NCBI RefSeq assembly: GCF_029633965.1 | Contig: NZ_CP091277.1 | Coordinates: 1,237,940-1,301,939, forward strand | DNA: 64,000 bases | Direction: 5' to 3' | From: Methanogenium sp. S4BF | GTDB lineage: Archaea; Halobacteriota; Methanomicrobia; Methanomicrobiales; Methanomicrobiaceae | Part shown: positions 55,592-64,000 of the stretch, one piece after another | How the letters are laid out: the number at the start of each line of letters is the position of its first letter | Position numbering within the stretch: position 1 is the stretch's first letter | Program-made: the position numbers and the translations under genes | The notes under the pieces: model-generated | Seen by the model: only the letters and a program-made list of their open reading frames with translations | Database searches by the model: none | Told to the model about the DNA's origin: nothing

Positions 55592-56141
55592 CTCCTTTGG
55601 TCTCCTTTTGCCGTACGTATGAGTGGGTCACCCGGGATTAAAAAGTTCTCTCTGTCGGAAATCCATGAGAAAGAGATCTCATGACAGACTGGAATCGTAT
55701 TTGAAGTGAGGGTATCGAATATGAAACTGAGCACATGACGGATGAAGAACGGATTGAAACGAAAAAATGTTTCCAGAACGTCCTTTTGTCAGGCAGATAT
55801 GTCCGAAATGAACGAAATGGGGCTGCTTTTAATAAAAGAGTTCGGAGCGATTCCAGGCAGTATCTAAGCAATCCAGGTAATCGGCGGATAATTGTGAACG
55901 ATACTGAGTATCTGTTGTCGTATATGTTGGGAGATGATGTGGGGGTTGCCTCCGGTTGAGAGAGGCCCGCTCCGGGTGTCTGTGGTGATGGGGGTTTTCG
56001 GACTAGGGAGCGGATTTGAGGTTATTTGAGCGACAGATGAGGTCTTTCAGGACTTGATCAGAGAATATTCCCCTGATTCGCGGGCCTGTCATGGTGATTC
56101 ATGAGGGAAAAGACGCCACATCGAATTACGAATGAATTACT
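55592..56141. other. Intergenic stretch, possible small gene
   Basis: A 74-residue frame at 55735-55959 on the plus strand (TDEERIETKKCFQNVLLSGR) is the only candidate. It has no recognised relatives and no clear ribosome site, so I do not call it. Confidence 0.3.
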
Positions 56142-56280
56142 AATGTGTGTGAAATTAGTATTTTATAGATCCCGACCAAAATACTAATGAAATACTAAAA
56201 TGTGTAAAATTAGTATTTTATAGATCCTAATCAAAATACTAATGAAATACTAAAATGTGTGAAATTAGTATTTGGTAGGT
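56142..56280. promoter_or_regulatory. Triple 55-bp repeat with palindromes before the Fic gene
   Basis: Three copies with a period of 55 bp (ATTAGTA at 56154, 56209 and 56264) precede ATG 56288. The first two contain a palindrome AGTATTTT and AAAATACT (56157-56164 with 56178-56185; 56212-56219 with 56233-56240). The third has only the left arm. AGTATTTTATAG also provides TATA-like elements. This looks like a cooperative operator. Confidence 0.8.
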
Positions 56281-56287
56281 CGCACCC

Positions 56288-57598
56288 ATGAACAAACTCC
56301 CTGAAAAACCACCCGAAGGATGGGATGAAATAGCCATTCGAACGATAGAAAAAATTCATCTTGACCCCGCGTTCGGAAAGCTGGTGACCGAATACAACAC
56401 CCGCTATCTTGCCTGGGACGACCTCACGTACCGCATCCCCGACCCGGAAAAGAGGATGGCTGCCTGGGCGATGATGAAGATGCTTCGGGCCGTACGCTAC
56501 GAGGCCGTCCCCTACCCCTCCCTCGACCTCAAGTACTCGACCACCCCTGATATCTCTCGTAGCCTTCACATCTTTGACCAGTATCTCTCGGGCACCATCC
56601 GGATCCACAACAAGACGATCAAACTCGAACAGTCCTACATCATCAACTCCTTCATGGAGGAGTCCATTGCCTCCAGCATCCTCGAAGGGGCGGTGACCGC
56701 CCACAAAGTCGCCAAAGATATGCTCAGAAAAGGGAGAGAACCGAGGAATACCTCCGAGCAGATGGTAATCAACAATTACCGGGCCATGCGCTTCATCAGG
56801 GCAGAGAAGGATACACCCCTGACCCCGGAATTCATCCTCGCCCTCCACCGCATCGTCACCGGGAACACCCTTGACGAGGCCGCCGTCGGACATTTCAGGG
56901 ACAACAATGAGATCGTCGTCAACGACCCTGTCACCGGCGTCGTCTACCACACACCTCCGGAGTACACAGAAGTTCCCGGTCTCATCGACGCCCTCTGCCG
57001 GTTTGCAAACGCCACCGACGATGACGATGCAGGCACATTCATCCACCCCATCGTCAGGGGTATCATTCTCCATTTCCTCATTGGCTACATCCACCCCTTC
57101 GAAGACGGGAATGGCAGGACCGCACGGAGCATCTTCTACTGGTACGTCCTCTCGCAGGGCTACTGGCTCTTCGAGTACATGCCCATCTCCCGAGTCATCC
57201 TGCGGTCCAAAAAAGACTATGCCCTCGCCTACCTCCACACCGAATACGACGAGATGGACCTCACCTACTTCATCCGGCACCAGATCAGGTGCATCGAGGA
57301 AGCCCGAAAAGACCTGCTTGCCTATATCGAGAGAAAACAGAGCGAGCAAAATGCGACAAAAGCGATACTAAAAACGATTCAGGACATCAGTCAAAGACAG
57401 GCAGACATTCTCAGAGAGATGATGGAACAAAGCGACGAGTATTTCACCATCAGAGAGATTTCGGAGACACACGGCGTCGTCTACCAGACGGCCAGAACCG
57501 ACCTCCTCGACCTCGCCGAGAAAGGCTACATCAGAAAGGAAAAACGCGGCAGGGAGTTTATATTCATCTTTAATGAAGAGTGCGACCTCTGGAAATAG
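56288..57598 (+). CDS. Fic-family AMP transferase with C-terminal winged helix
   Basis: The 436-residue protein has the full Fic motif HPFEDGNGRTAR (269-280). The autoinhibitory helix motif SSILEG (129-134), with the Glu that blocks ATP, makes it self-inhibited. The C-terminal 70 residues are a winged helix (YFTIREISETHGVVYQTART, LAEKGYIRKEKRGREF). Fic enzymes of this type AMPylate proteins and are often toxin-like. The triple operator upstream and the own DNA-binding domain suggest autoregulation (inference). It is high in GC. Confidence 0.93.
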   Translation: MNKLPEKPPEGWDEIAIRTIEKIHLDPAFGKLVTEYNTRYLAWDDLTYRIPDPEKRMAAWAMMKMLRAVRYEAVPYPSLDLKYSTTPDISRSLHIFDQYLSGTIRIHNKTIKLEQSYIINSFMEESIASSILEGAVTAHKVAKDMLRKGREPRNTSEQMVINNYRAMRFIRAEKDTPLTPEFILALHRIVTGNTLDEAAVGHFRDNNEIVVNDPVTGVVYHTPPEYTEVPGLIDALCRFANATDDDDAGTFIHPIVRGIILHFLIGYIHPFEDGNGRTARSIFYWYVLSQGYWLFEYMPISRVILRSKKDYALAYLHTEYDEMDLTYFIRHQIRCIEEARKDLLAYIERKQSEQNATKAILKTIQDISQRQADILREMMEQSDEYFTIREISETHGVVYQTARTDLLDLAEKGYIRKEKRGREFIFIFNEECDLWK

Positions 57599-57765
57599 GC
57601 AAGAAACGCGGCATTGACAGCATTCGATAGATCCGAAATAAGTATGATATAGCTGCCAATTAGATTTTTATCTGCTATTTCCTTTCTTAATATAGATTTA
57701 ACTTAGATTCAGGTCACATGCTAACATCTATTTATAGTATTTTTTCCAATTTTCTATTGACTCTC

Positions 57766-58050
57766 ATGTCAGACGAACTTTCTGAAGAAATGCTGTTCAT
57801 CCTGAATATATTTTATAAAAACAGAAATTTAAGCTCAGATAAGGGATATCATTCTCAAAAACTCAAAAAATTATATGGAAAAAAGTTTCCAGGGCGTGAA
57901 TATCTCACACTAAAAGATGCAATTAAGAAATTGCATAATGAGGGCTATATTACTACAATCAAAAAGAAGGAAGAAAAATATTACATATCAAATATTCCAA
58001 TGGCTGTACTGGCATTGCAGGAACATGGATTCATAAAAGGATTTCAATAG
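57766..58050 (+). CDS. Small winged-helix-like protein
   Basis: From ATG 57766 the protein has 94 residues, is basic, and has a plausible winged-helix pattern (LTLKDAIKKLHNEGYITTIK, KKEEKYYISNIPMAVLALQE). TTTATAGTATTTT at about 57728-57740 is the likely promoter; its distance from 57766 supports this start over 57718. The function is unknown; it is much lower in GC than the Fic gene before it. Confidence 0.65.
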   Translation: MSDELSEEMLFILNIFYKNRNLSSDKGYHSQKLKKLYGKKFPGREYLTLKDAIKKLHNEGYITTIKKKEEKYYISNIPMAVLALQEHGFIKGFQ

Positions 58051-58107
58051 TTCGTGATGTAATGCAAAATATTTTTATCACATATGATAATACTACTATT
58101 CACACCA

Positions 58108-58139
58108 TGTCGGTTTTCCGACATATTTTTCCGACATAT
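58108..58139 (+). promoter_or_regulatory. Operator of the winged-helix gene
   Basis: TGTCGG-TTTT-CCGACA is a perfect inverted repeat (58108-58123). A third half-site CCGACATAT follows at 58131-58139. It lies 60-90 bp before the 58198 start; a TATA-like ATATTTTTATC is near 58068-58078. Autoregulation by the next gene is likely. Confidence 0.6.
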
Positions 58140-58197
58140 GGACCTGTCATGTGGATATCAAATGAACGAATCTATTGAACCTTTGGAGATGTGAAAA

Positions 58198-58725
58198 GTG
58201 GCCCGACCTTTTGAAGGGGTGTTTGGTAATACCTGTGAAATGCGACTCCTTGAATTCCTGTTGCCTCTTGAGGGCATTGAATTTAATGTTACTGAATTAT
58301 CCGAGGAGGCAGGAGTCAGTCGTGTTACGGCCGGCAGGGTGGTCAGGAAGTTTGTTGAATGGGGCATTCTCAATGCAAACGATGCCCGGATTCCACAATA
58401 CTCAATAAATCCAGACTCCCCAATAGTTCAGTCAATTGACAGTATGAACAATTCATTGATTGAACGTATGCTTGGTGAAGAAAAAATCCAGGAAATACGT
58501 ACCTATGTCCATCAGCACACTGCACGAAATGTCCCGGTAATCCCCGAATCATCGACAGAAGATGTATGGGCACGTTTTTCAAACGGGCAGGATCAGGGCA
58601 TTTCCAATCCTGAATTTTCACAGGGATATTGTTGTGAAGCCAATGGGGCTGATTCATGGCTTTCTGTCCCACCTTGTGTAACGGCAAGCGAGTTTGAACC
58701 AAATTTCAATCGAATATACCAATAG
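58198..58725 (+). CDS. Winged-helix transcriptional regulator
   Basis: The 175-residue protein starts with GTG (GGAGATG 8 bases before it). The first 75 residues are a winged helix (CEMRLLEFLLPLEGIEFNVT, SEEAGVSRVTAGRVVRKFVE, WGILNANDARIPQYSI). The remainder is polar and without a known domain. It forms an operon with the next gene (15 bp to ATG 58741). Confidence 0.8.
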   Translation: MARPFEGVFGNTCEMRLLEFLLPLEGIEFNVTELSEEAGVSRVTAGRVVRKFVEWGILNANDARIPQYSINPDSPIVQSIDSMNNSLIERMLGEEKIQEIRTYVHQHTARNVPVIPESSTEDVWARFSNGQDQGISNPEFSQGYCCEANGADSWLSVPPCVTASEFEPNFNRIYQ

Positions 58726-58740
58726 AGGATGGTTAACTGC

Positions 58741-59157
58741 ATGTCAAAAGATGATTTCTTCAGAAAAGAGCTGGTCACAGAACTGCGGCGCATAGAGGTG
58801 GCCATGAGAAAAGAAGAGAGTGTTGAGAAGAAGATATACTATTTTTCTGCTGCATATGGGATCACCAGCCGGACATTTAGGTACTCATTCACTGAGGATT
58901 ATCTCATGGCGGATTGCATCTTAAATACCGCATACAATGGGATCATGGATCGTTTCAAACGCGTCCGTTCGGGAGATTCTACCGTAAAACTTGAGCCAGT
59001 TCATTTCGAACGGATTCAGGACGGTCTGCGAATGCTTGCAGATGCATTTGAATCTGAAACGTCCATCCTCGTGCCACTGGAACAAATCCTGACAACAATG
59101 TACTCACTCACAGGCCCGGGCAACTATTTACGGGAAAAGGGACTCCTGAATTTTTAA
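58741..59157 (+). CDS. Helical protein of unknown function
   Basis: The 138-residue protein is helical and charged (FFRKELVTELRRIEVAMRKE, YYFSAAYGITSRTFRYSFTE, MADCILNTAYNGIMDRFKRV). No domain is recognised. ATG 58741 lies 8 bases after GAGGATGG. It is paired with the winged-helix gene, a common layout for regulator-effector modules, but the function is open. Confidence 0.7.
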   Translation: MSKDDFFRKELVTELRRIEVAMRKEESVEKKIYYFSAAYGITSRTFRYSFTEDYLMADCILNTAYNGIMDRFKRVRSGDSTVKLEPVHFERIQDGLRMLADAFESETSILVPLEQILTTMYSLTGPGNYLREKGLLNF

Positions 59158-59596
59158 TGAGTTAATATAAGATAGAGACTGAATCACAATTTTTTGTGGT
59201 TTTCGAACTGAGATGAGAGTGAAATGCGCGATTTTTGAATGTGCCAGTTCAAAGGGGGCTGTTTCCATGCCAAAATCGGCATGGCTCCATTGATGCGTCC
59301 TTGCCGAATCAAGGAACGGGCGGCTTTGACACCCCCCGCCCGTCTGTGTGGATGCAAATTTCCGGGCTGCAGACTTGTTTGGTACGTGATTTATGCAATC
59401 CGTATCACGAATCCAATATTTTTCCTTCAAGAATGAAAATCAGGATCCAAATCTGGATAAAGATAGTCAAAAATCCTAAAATTGACCAAGAAATCCAGAA
59501 TCACACCCATTTCTCTAAAAAAGGATATTAAACAATTACAGAAAACACTTTGTTACCCATGAGAAATCAGATAATTCATCTATTCTGGAGTTTTCC
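59158..59596. other. Intergenic stretch
   Basis: No gene is recognised. CATGCC-AAAATC-GGCATG near 59268-59285 is a perfect 6-bp palindrome. The right half is AT-rich and precedes the helicase gene. Confidence 0.35.
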
Positions 59597-61504
59597 ATGA
59601 CACTTCCCTGCGGGTACCGGAGTGAACTATCTGAGTTTCTGGAGGTATCCTATTCTGACTGGCTGGGACAATTGCAGAACCATCATATCCAGTGCATGCA
59701 TGAGCCTGCGAGTCGATCACAGATTACTGCATGGAAAAATTCGTTTAAGGTCCTTCAGCGGGAATTACCGAAATTGATTGAAGCCCATCCAGATGCATGC
59801 CAGTGGTCAATTCTCTTTGAATACGAATTACCGCGAGAAGGGGGACGCCGCCCTGATGTTGTCATCCTTGGACAAGGGACCATCTATGTCATTGAGTTTA
59901 AGGATTTTCGCGTGATGCATCAGGCACATGTGGACCAGGTAGATGCATACGCCCGTGATTTACAGCACTATCATGCTCTTTCGCACGACTATCAGGTAAT
60001 ACCCCTCCTCCTTCTGACAAAATCGGCATCACGCTTTGAAAAATCAGAAAAGGTCCGAATCATCTCACCCGATACACTGGTGAAGGCCATTATCGCCCAA
60101 AATATCTCAACGGATACCTCCTGGATTGACCCCGTTGCATGGCTCAACGCCGACTACTCCCCTCTGCCCTCTCTTATTAGTGCAGCGAGGATTATCTTCA
60201 ATAATGAACCCCTCCCGCATATCCGCCGTGCCCTCAGTGCCGGCATTCCCCAGACCATCGAAGCACTCAACGGGGTTGCACAAAAGGCAAAGGAGAAGAA
60301 TGAACGCCATCTGGCCTTCGTCACCGGCGTTCCCGGAGCAGGAAAAACACTTGTGGGCATTCAATTTGTCTATGAAAACGTCCTCGTTGAATCGGTCATC
60401 AGTAAAAATGCCGTTTTTCTCTCCGGGAATGGCCCACTGGTTCAGGTTCTCAAACATGCATTAAAAACCAGTGTCTTTGTGCAGGACGTGCACCGATTTC
60501 TCAAACAATATGGAGGAACGAAGACCAAGATTCCCCATGAACACATCTGGATATATGACGAAGCACAACGGGCGTGGGATGCAAAACAAGTGGAGGAAAA
60601 ACGAGGTCATTCAACCTCAGAACCAGAAGATTTCCTGACCATTGGTGAACGGATGGATTCATGGGTGTTGATGATCGCCCTGATTGGAGAGGGGCAAGAG
60701 ATACACCTTGGAGAAGAATCCGGCCTTCCCCAATGGAATGAAGCAATTGCAGAGATGGAAGGGTCATGGACAGTCCATTGCCCAACAAAAATCGCCTCCG
60801 TATTTCCTGATGCCACCGCGATACAGACAAATGAAGCGCTGGACCTGACCATCACCTTGCGGTCTCATCTCGCAGAAGATGTCTCAGAATGGATACAAAA
60901 CGTATTAGATGGCGATTTCGTGCAGGCACGAGAGCTTGCAGACCGCATGTACGAACAGGGGTTTGATATGTACATCACGACGCAGCTGTCCTTGGCCACT
61001 GAATATGTGAAAGACCGATATATGGGTCAAAGTGAGAAGCGTTACGGCCTTCTTGCATCATCCAAAGCCAAAAATCTCCCCGATTATGGCATTCACAATG
61101 AATTCAATTATACCCGTACAATGAAAGTCGGGCCATGGTATAATGATCCACAGGATTCCCCACAATCATGCTGTGCACTCCACGATGTTGCCACCGAATT
61201 TTCGTGCCAGGGTCTGGAATTAGATTTCCCCATCGTCTGTTGGGGAAGTGATTTTTGCTGGGATGAGGACCAATCTCAATGGAAGAGTCCGAAAGTTACC
61301 CGGATGAATAAGGCACGTGACCCTCATCGGCTGAGGATGAACAGTTATCGGGTACTCCTCTCACGAGGGAGAGACGGATTCATTATTTTTGTTCCCCCGG
61401 AACAGAGGATGGCATCAACGTATCGTGCTTTGAAGGCAGCGGGTGTGCGGGAGATTCGAAATGAATATGCGGATGCTGTTGGGGTTGCTGTTTTGTCTGA
61501 ATGA
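59597..61504 (+). CDS. Nuclease-helicase with DUF2075-type ATPase
   Basis: The 635-residue protein has an N-terminal PD-(D/E)XK-like nuclease region (about 70-180: GRRPDVVILGQGTIYVIEFK, with the D and ExK residues). A superfamily 1-like ATPase of the DUF2075/Schlafen type follows: Walker A FVTGVPGAGKTLVG (about 243-256), motif II in HIWIYDEAQRAWD, TITLRSHLAEDVSEW and the C-terminal RVLLSRGRDGFIIFVPPE. Such proteins are found in archaeal and bacterial defence islands; a role in restricting foreign DNA or RNA is inference. It is a single-gene unit with AT-rich flanks. Confidence 0.85.
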   Translation: MTLPCGYRSELSEFLEVSYSDWLGQLQNHHIQCMHEPASRSQITAWKNSFKVLQRELPKLIEAHPDACQWSILFEYELPREGGRRPDVVILGQGTIYVIEFKDFRVMHQAHVDQVDAYARDLQHYHALSHDYQVIPLLLLTKSASRFEKSEKVRIISPDTLVKAIIAQNISTDTSWIDPVAWLNADYSPLPSLISAARIIFNNEPLPHIRRALSAGIPQTIEALNGVAQKAKEKNERHLAFVTGVPGAGKTLVGIQFVYENVLVESVISKNAVFLSGNGPLVQVLKHALKTSVFVQDVHRFLKQYGGTKTKIPHEHIWIYDEAQRAWDAKQVEEKRGHSTSEPEDFLTIGERMDSWVLMIALIGEGQEIHLGEESGLPQWNEAIAEMEGSWTVHCPTKIASVFPDATAIQTNEALDLTITLRSHLAEDVSEWIQNVLDGDFVQARELADRMYEQGFDMYITTQLSLATEYVKDRYMGQSEKRYGLLASSKAKNLPDYGIHNEFNYTRTMKVGPWYNDPQDSPQSCCALHDVATEFSCQGLELDFPIVCWGSDFCWDEDQSQWKSPKVTRMNKARDPHRLRMNSYRVLLSRGRDGFIIFVPPEQRMASTYRALKAAGVREIRNEYADAVGVAVLSE

Positions 61505-61828
61505 TGTGTGGATTTATATTTTTCCTAATATATATTTTCATTTTTTAAATAGAATTTCAGATGCCATAGGTATCTAAATAACGTTGGTTTACTCTTTAAA
61601 TCGATAGTTATCTCTCAAAAATTCAGAATTAAAGGGGTTTGGACTAATCGAGGATAATTGAAGAATGGTGCAAATAGAAACCAGTAATTTTTATCTCCTC
61701 TTAAGGAATGAAAAAAATTTATTACTTCATTCCCATGAAATGTCGATAAAATTCCTCTCAACAACCGGTATCATCATTCACAACTACTTTCAATAATATT
61801 TAAATACAAATTTGATACGGGGAACGAA
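61505..61828. other. AT-rich intergenic region with promoter of the helicase gene
   Basis: No gene is seen. TATTTAAATAC at about 61797-61807 lies 25-30 bp before ATG 61829, so that mRNA is probably leaderless. Confidence 0.45.
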
Positions 61829-64000
61829 ATGAAAATTATCGACAATATCAATGAAACCCTAAAAGATGACCTAAAAGTCACTATCAATAATAATAGCAAA
61901 ATTGCCATTGCAGCGTCCTATTTTTCAATATATGCCTTTCAGGAACTGCATAAAGAATTATCAGAAATAGAAGAATTAAGATTCATTTTTACATCCCCTG
62001 CCTTTACGACTGAAAAAGCAAAAAAAGAGAAGAGAGAGTTTTATATACCACGATTAGAACGGGAAAAGAGTCTCTATGGCACAGAGTTTGAGATTAAACT
62101 GCGAAATGAACTCACACAAAAAGCCATTGCTAAAGAATGTGCGGAATGGATCCGGCGTAAGGTGACTTTTCGCTCAAATATCACAACTGAGAACATGGGG
62201 GGCTTCATTAATGTTCAAAATAATGATAGCAACATTACCTATATGCCGGTAAATGGTTTTACCACTGTTGACATTGGGTGTGAAAAAGGGAATAACGCAT
62301 ATAATATTGTAAACCGGCTCGGTGCTCCATTCAGCCAGGAATACTTCAGAATATTTGATGAAATATGGAATGATAAAGCAAAACTTCAGGATGTAACTGA
62401 TGAAGTAATTGAGAATATATCAACCGTTTATAGGGAAAATTCTCCCCAATTCATCTATTTTGTAATTCTGTATAACATCTTCAATGAATTCCTGGATGAC
62501 ATTTCAGAAGATGTGCTCCCAAACGAGGCAACCGGATTTAAGAATAGTCAGATCTGGAATAAATTGTATGACTTCCAGAAGGATGCTGCACTCTCAATTA
62601 TCAATAAACTTGAGACCTATAACGGCTGTATTTTGGCAGACAGCGTGGGTCTGGGAAAAACGTACACCGCTCTTTCTGTGATTAAATATTATGAGAACCG
62701 CAACAAGTCTGTATTAGTATTGTGTCCTAAAAAGCTTTCAGATAACTGGAATACGTTTAAAATGAACCTGCTCAACAATCCCATTGCCAAGGATCGTCTG
62801 AGCTACGATGTACTTTTTCATACCGACCTCTCACGAAATCACGGATATTCAAATGGCATTCCACTTGACCGGGTTAACTGGAGTAATTATGACCTCGTTG
62901 TCATTGATGAATCCCATAACTTCCGCAATGGTGGCGATGTCGATACGGAAGATAATGAGAAAGAGAACCGATACGAGCGGTTAATGAATCAGGTCATCCG
63001 CAAAGGTGTCCGAACAAAAGTCCTTATGTTGTCTGCCACGCCGGTGAATAACCGATTTTCAGATCTGAAAAATCAGCTTGCACTGGCATACGAGGGAAAT
63101 ACCGATCAGATCAATGAAAAACTGAAGACAAAACAGAATGTTGAAGATATATTCAGAATTGCACAGCAAGCCTTCAATACATGGAGTAAATTTGAGACGG
63201 AGGAGAGAACGACTGAAAATCTTCTTGATATGCTTGACTTTGAATTTTTTGAAGTTCTCGACAGTGTCACCATCGCCCGTTCGCGGAAGCATATTGAAAA
63301 ATATTACAATACAGAAGAAATTGGGAAATTTCCGGAGAGAAACAAACCCATTTCTGTTCGCTGTCCCCTGACGACTCTTCCGGGAGCAATTGACTATGAT
63401 GATATCTATGATACATTATCTCAGTTAAATCTGAGTATATACACTCCTTCTGCCTTCGTTCATGAGAGTAAGATTCCCAAATATGAAGAGAAATATGATA
63501 CCAAATTAGCGAATACTTCGTTCAAACAGAGAGATCGTGAGAGGAGTCTTCGTATCCTTATGCGGACAAATCTTCTCAAACGACTTGAGAGTTCTGTTCA
63601 TGCATTTCGGCTTACCGTGGGAAAGGTGCTTGAAAATATCACCCTGACAATTGAACAGATTGAGAAATTTCAGGAAAACGGTTCGATTGAATTTAATAAC
63701 AGGACCATCTCTGATGATTTTGATTTCGACGATCAAAACTCGGATCTCTTATTCACATCCGGAAAGGTCAAAATTGAACTCAGGGATATGGACTACCGGA
63801 GTTGGCTTTACGATCTGAATGACGATCGGGGTCTGTTAGAAGAACTGCTGAAAGCAACATCTGCCATCACCCCTGAACATGATGAGAAGTTAAATGTCTT
63901 TTATAATGTCATCCGGGATAAGATACAGAATCCAATCAATGATAATAATAAAAAAATCCTGGTCTTTTCTGCATATGCCGATACCGTAGAGTACCTGTTT
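61829..64000 (+). CDS. SNF2-type helicase with PLD-like N-terminal domain (3' end outside window)
   Basis: An open frame of 724 codons runs from ATG 61829 to the right edge. The first 150 residues (NSKIAIAASYFSIYAFQELH, LRFIFTSPAFT) resemble the PLD-nuclease-like domain found at the start of some defence helicases. The helicase core follows: CILADSVGLGKTYTALSVIK (Walker A, about 268-287), LVVIDESHNFRNGG (motif II), KVLMLSATPVNN (motif III), and at the edge KKILVFSAYADTVEYLF, the beginning of the second RecA domain. Similar genes often lead operons with a DNA methyltransferase and a restriction helicase, which would lie just outside the window (inference). Confidence 0.85.
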   Translation, partial: MKIIDNINETLKDDLKVTINNNSKIAIAASYFSIYAFQELHKELSEIEELRFIFTSPAFTTEKAKKEKREFYIPRLEREKSLYGTEFEIKLRNELTQKAIAKECAEWIRRKVTFRSNITTENMGGFINVQNNDSNITYMPVNGFTTVDIGCEKGNNAYNIVNRLGAPFSQEYFRIFDEIWNDKAKLQDVTDEVIENISTVYRENSPQFIYFVILYNIFNEFLDDISEDVLPNEATGFKNSQIWNKLYDFQKDAALSIINKLETYNGCILADSVGLGKTYTALSVIKYYENRNKSVLVLCPKKLSDNWNTFKMNLLNNPIAKDRLSYDVLFHTDLSRNHGYSNGIPLDRVNWSNYDLVVIDESHNFRNGGDVDTEDNEKENRYERLMNQVIRKGVRTKVLMLSATPVNNRFSDLKNQLALAYEGNTDQINEKLKTKQNVEDIFRIAQQAFNTWSKFETEERTTENLLDMLDFEFFEVLDSVTIARSRKHIEKYYNTEEIGKFPERNKPISVRCPLTTLPGAIDYDDIYDTLSQLNLSIYTPSAFVHESKIPKYEEKYDTKLANTSFKQRDRERSLRILMRTNLLKRLESSVHAFRLTVGKVLENITLTIEQIEKFQENGSIEFNNRTISDDFDFDDQNSDLLFTSGKVKIELRDMDYRSWLYDLNDDRGLLEELLKATSAITPEHDEKLNVFYNVIRDKIQNPINDNNKKILVFSAYADTVEYLF

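Noticed and set aside
56231-57349. A 372-codon open frame antisense to the Fic gene
   Set aside because: It is fully explained as the complement of a high-GC gene with clear Fic motifs. The antisense protein has no recognisable domain.

Overview
The window looks like chromosome of a methanogenic archaeon, most likely of the order Methanomicrobiales. It carries an Orc1/Cdc6 initiator, archaeal TATA boxes about 25 bp before many start codons, a cysteine-rich DUF2769 protein, a histidine kinase of the HDILNQLT type common in Methanomicrobiales, an ablA-ablB pair for the osmolyte N-epsilon-acetyl-beta-lysine, and S-layer-like and PbH1 surface proteins. The species assignment is inference. No rRNA or tRNA gene was seen.

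Left part (1-24 kb). A GLUG-repeat surface protein runs off the left edge. From 1.9 to 11.5 kb the genes read leftwards: a PP2C phosphatase, an HTH-FHA protein and a membrane Ser/Thr kinase with a PbH1 ectodomain, then an S-layer-like protein with a MacB-type ABC ATPase and permease, then three small proteins that share an NGVDTT repeat. Four promoters here carry the same palindrome (RTGCAACC-N4-GGTTGCAY) exactly 24 bp upstream of a TATA-like element, so they form a small local regulon. Then come an Imm-5-like protein, an M23 peptidase, a DUF4143 ATPase, ablAB, a class II photolyase, a six-PAS histidine kinase with a degenerate receiver, and a MazG-like/HNH/PD-(D/E)XK group in which the last gene has an internal stop.

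Middle (25.4-37.9 kb). This is a complete type I-E CRISPR-Cas locus: cas3, cas8e, cse2, cas7, cas5, cas6, cas1 and cas2 between two arrays of 20 and 19 repeats with near-identical leaders. A separate DnaQ-like exonuclease lies between array 1 and cas3. One spacer matches the 3' end of a tRNA gene.

Right part (38-64 kb). This is a mobile-element and defence region. A three-gene operon ends in a 965-residue primase-polymerase/ATPase whose coding sequence holds nine copies of CTTTGCA, a candidate iteron origin. Fragments of related genes follow, with an Orc1/Cdc6 gene, an XhlA-like protein and several toxin-antitoxin modules: hicBA (both broken), mntA/hepT (toxin truncated), relBE-like (toxin frameshifted) and a Fic protein with a triple operator repeat. 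A LysR-EamA pair, a second DUF4143 ATPase, a winged-helix operon, a nuclease-DUF2075 helicase and the start of a large SNF2-type helicase complete the window. The right edge looks like the beginning of a restriction or phage-defence operon.
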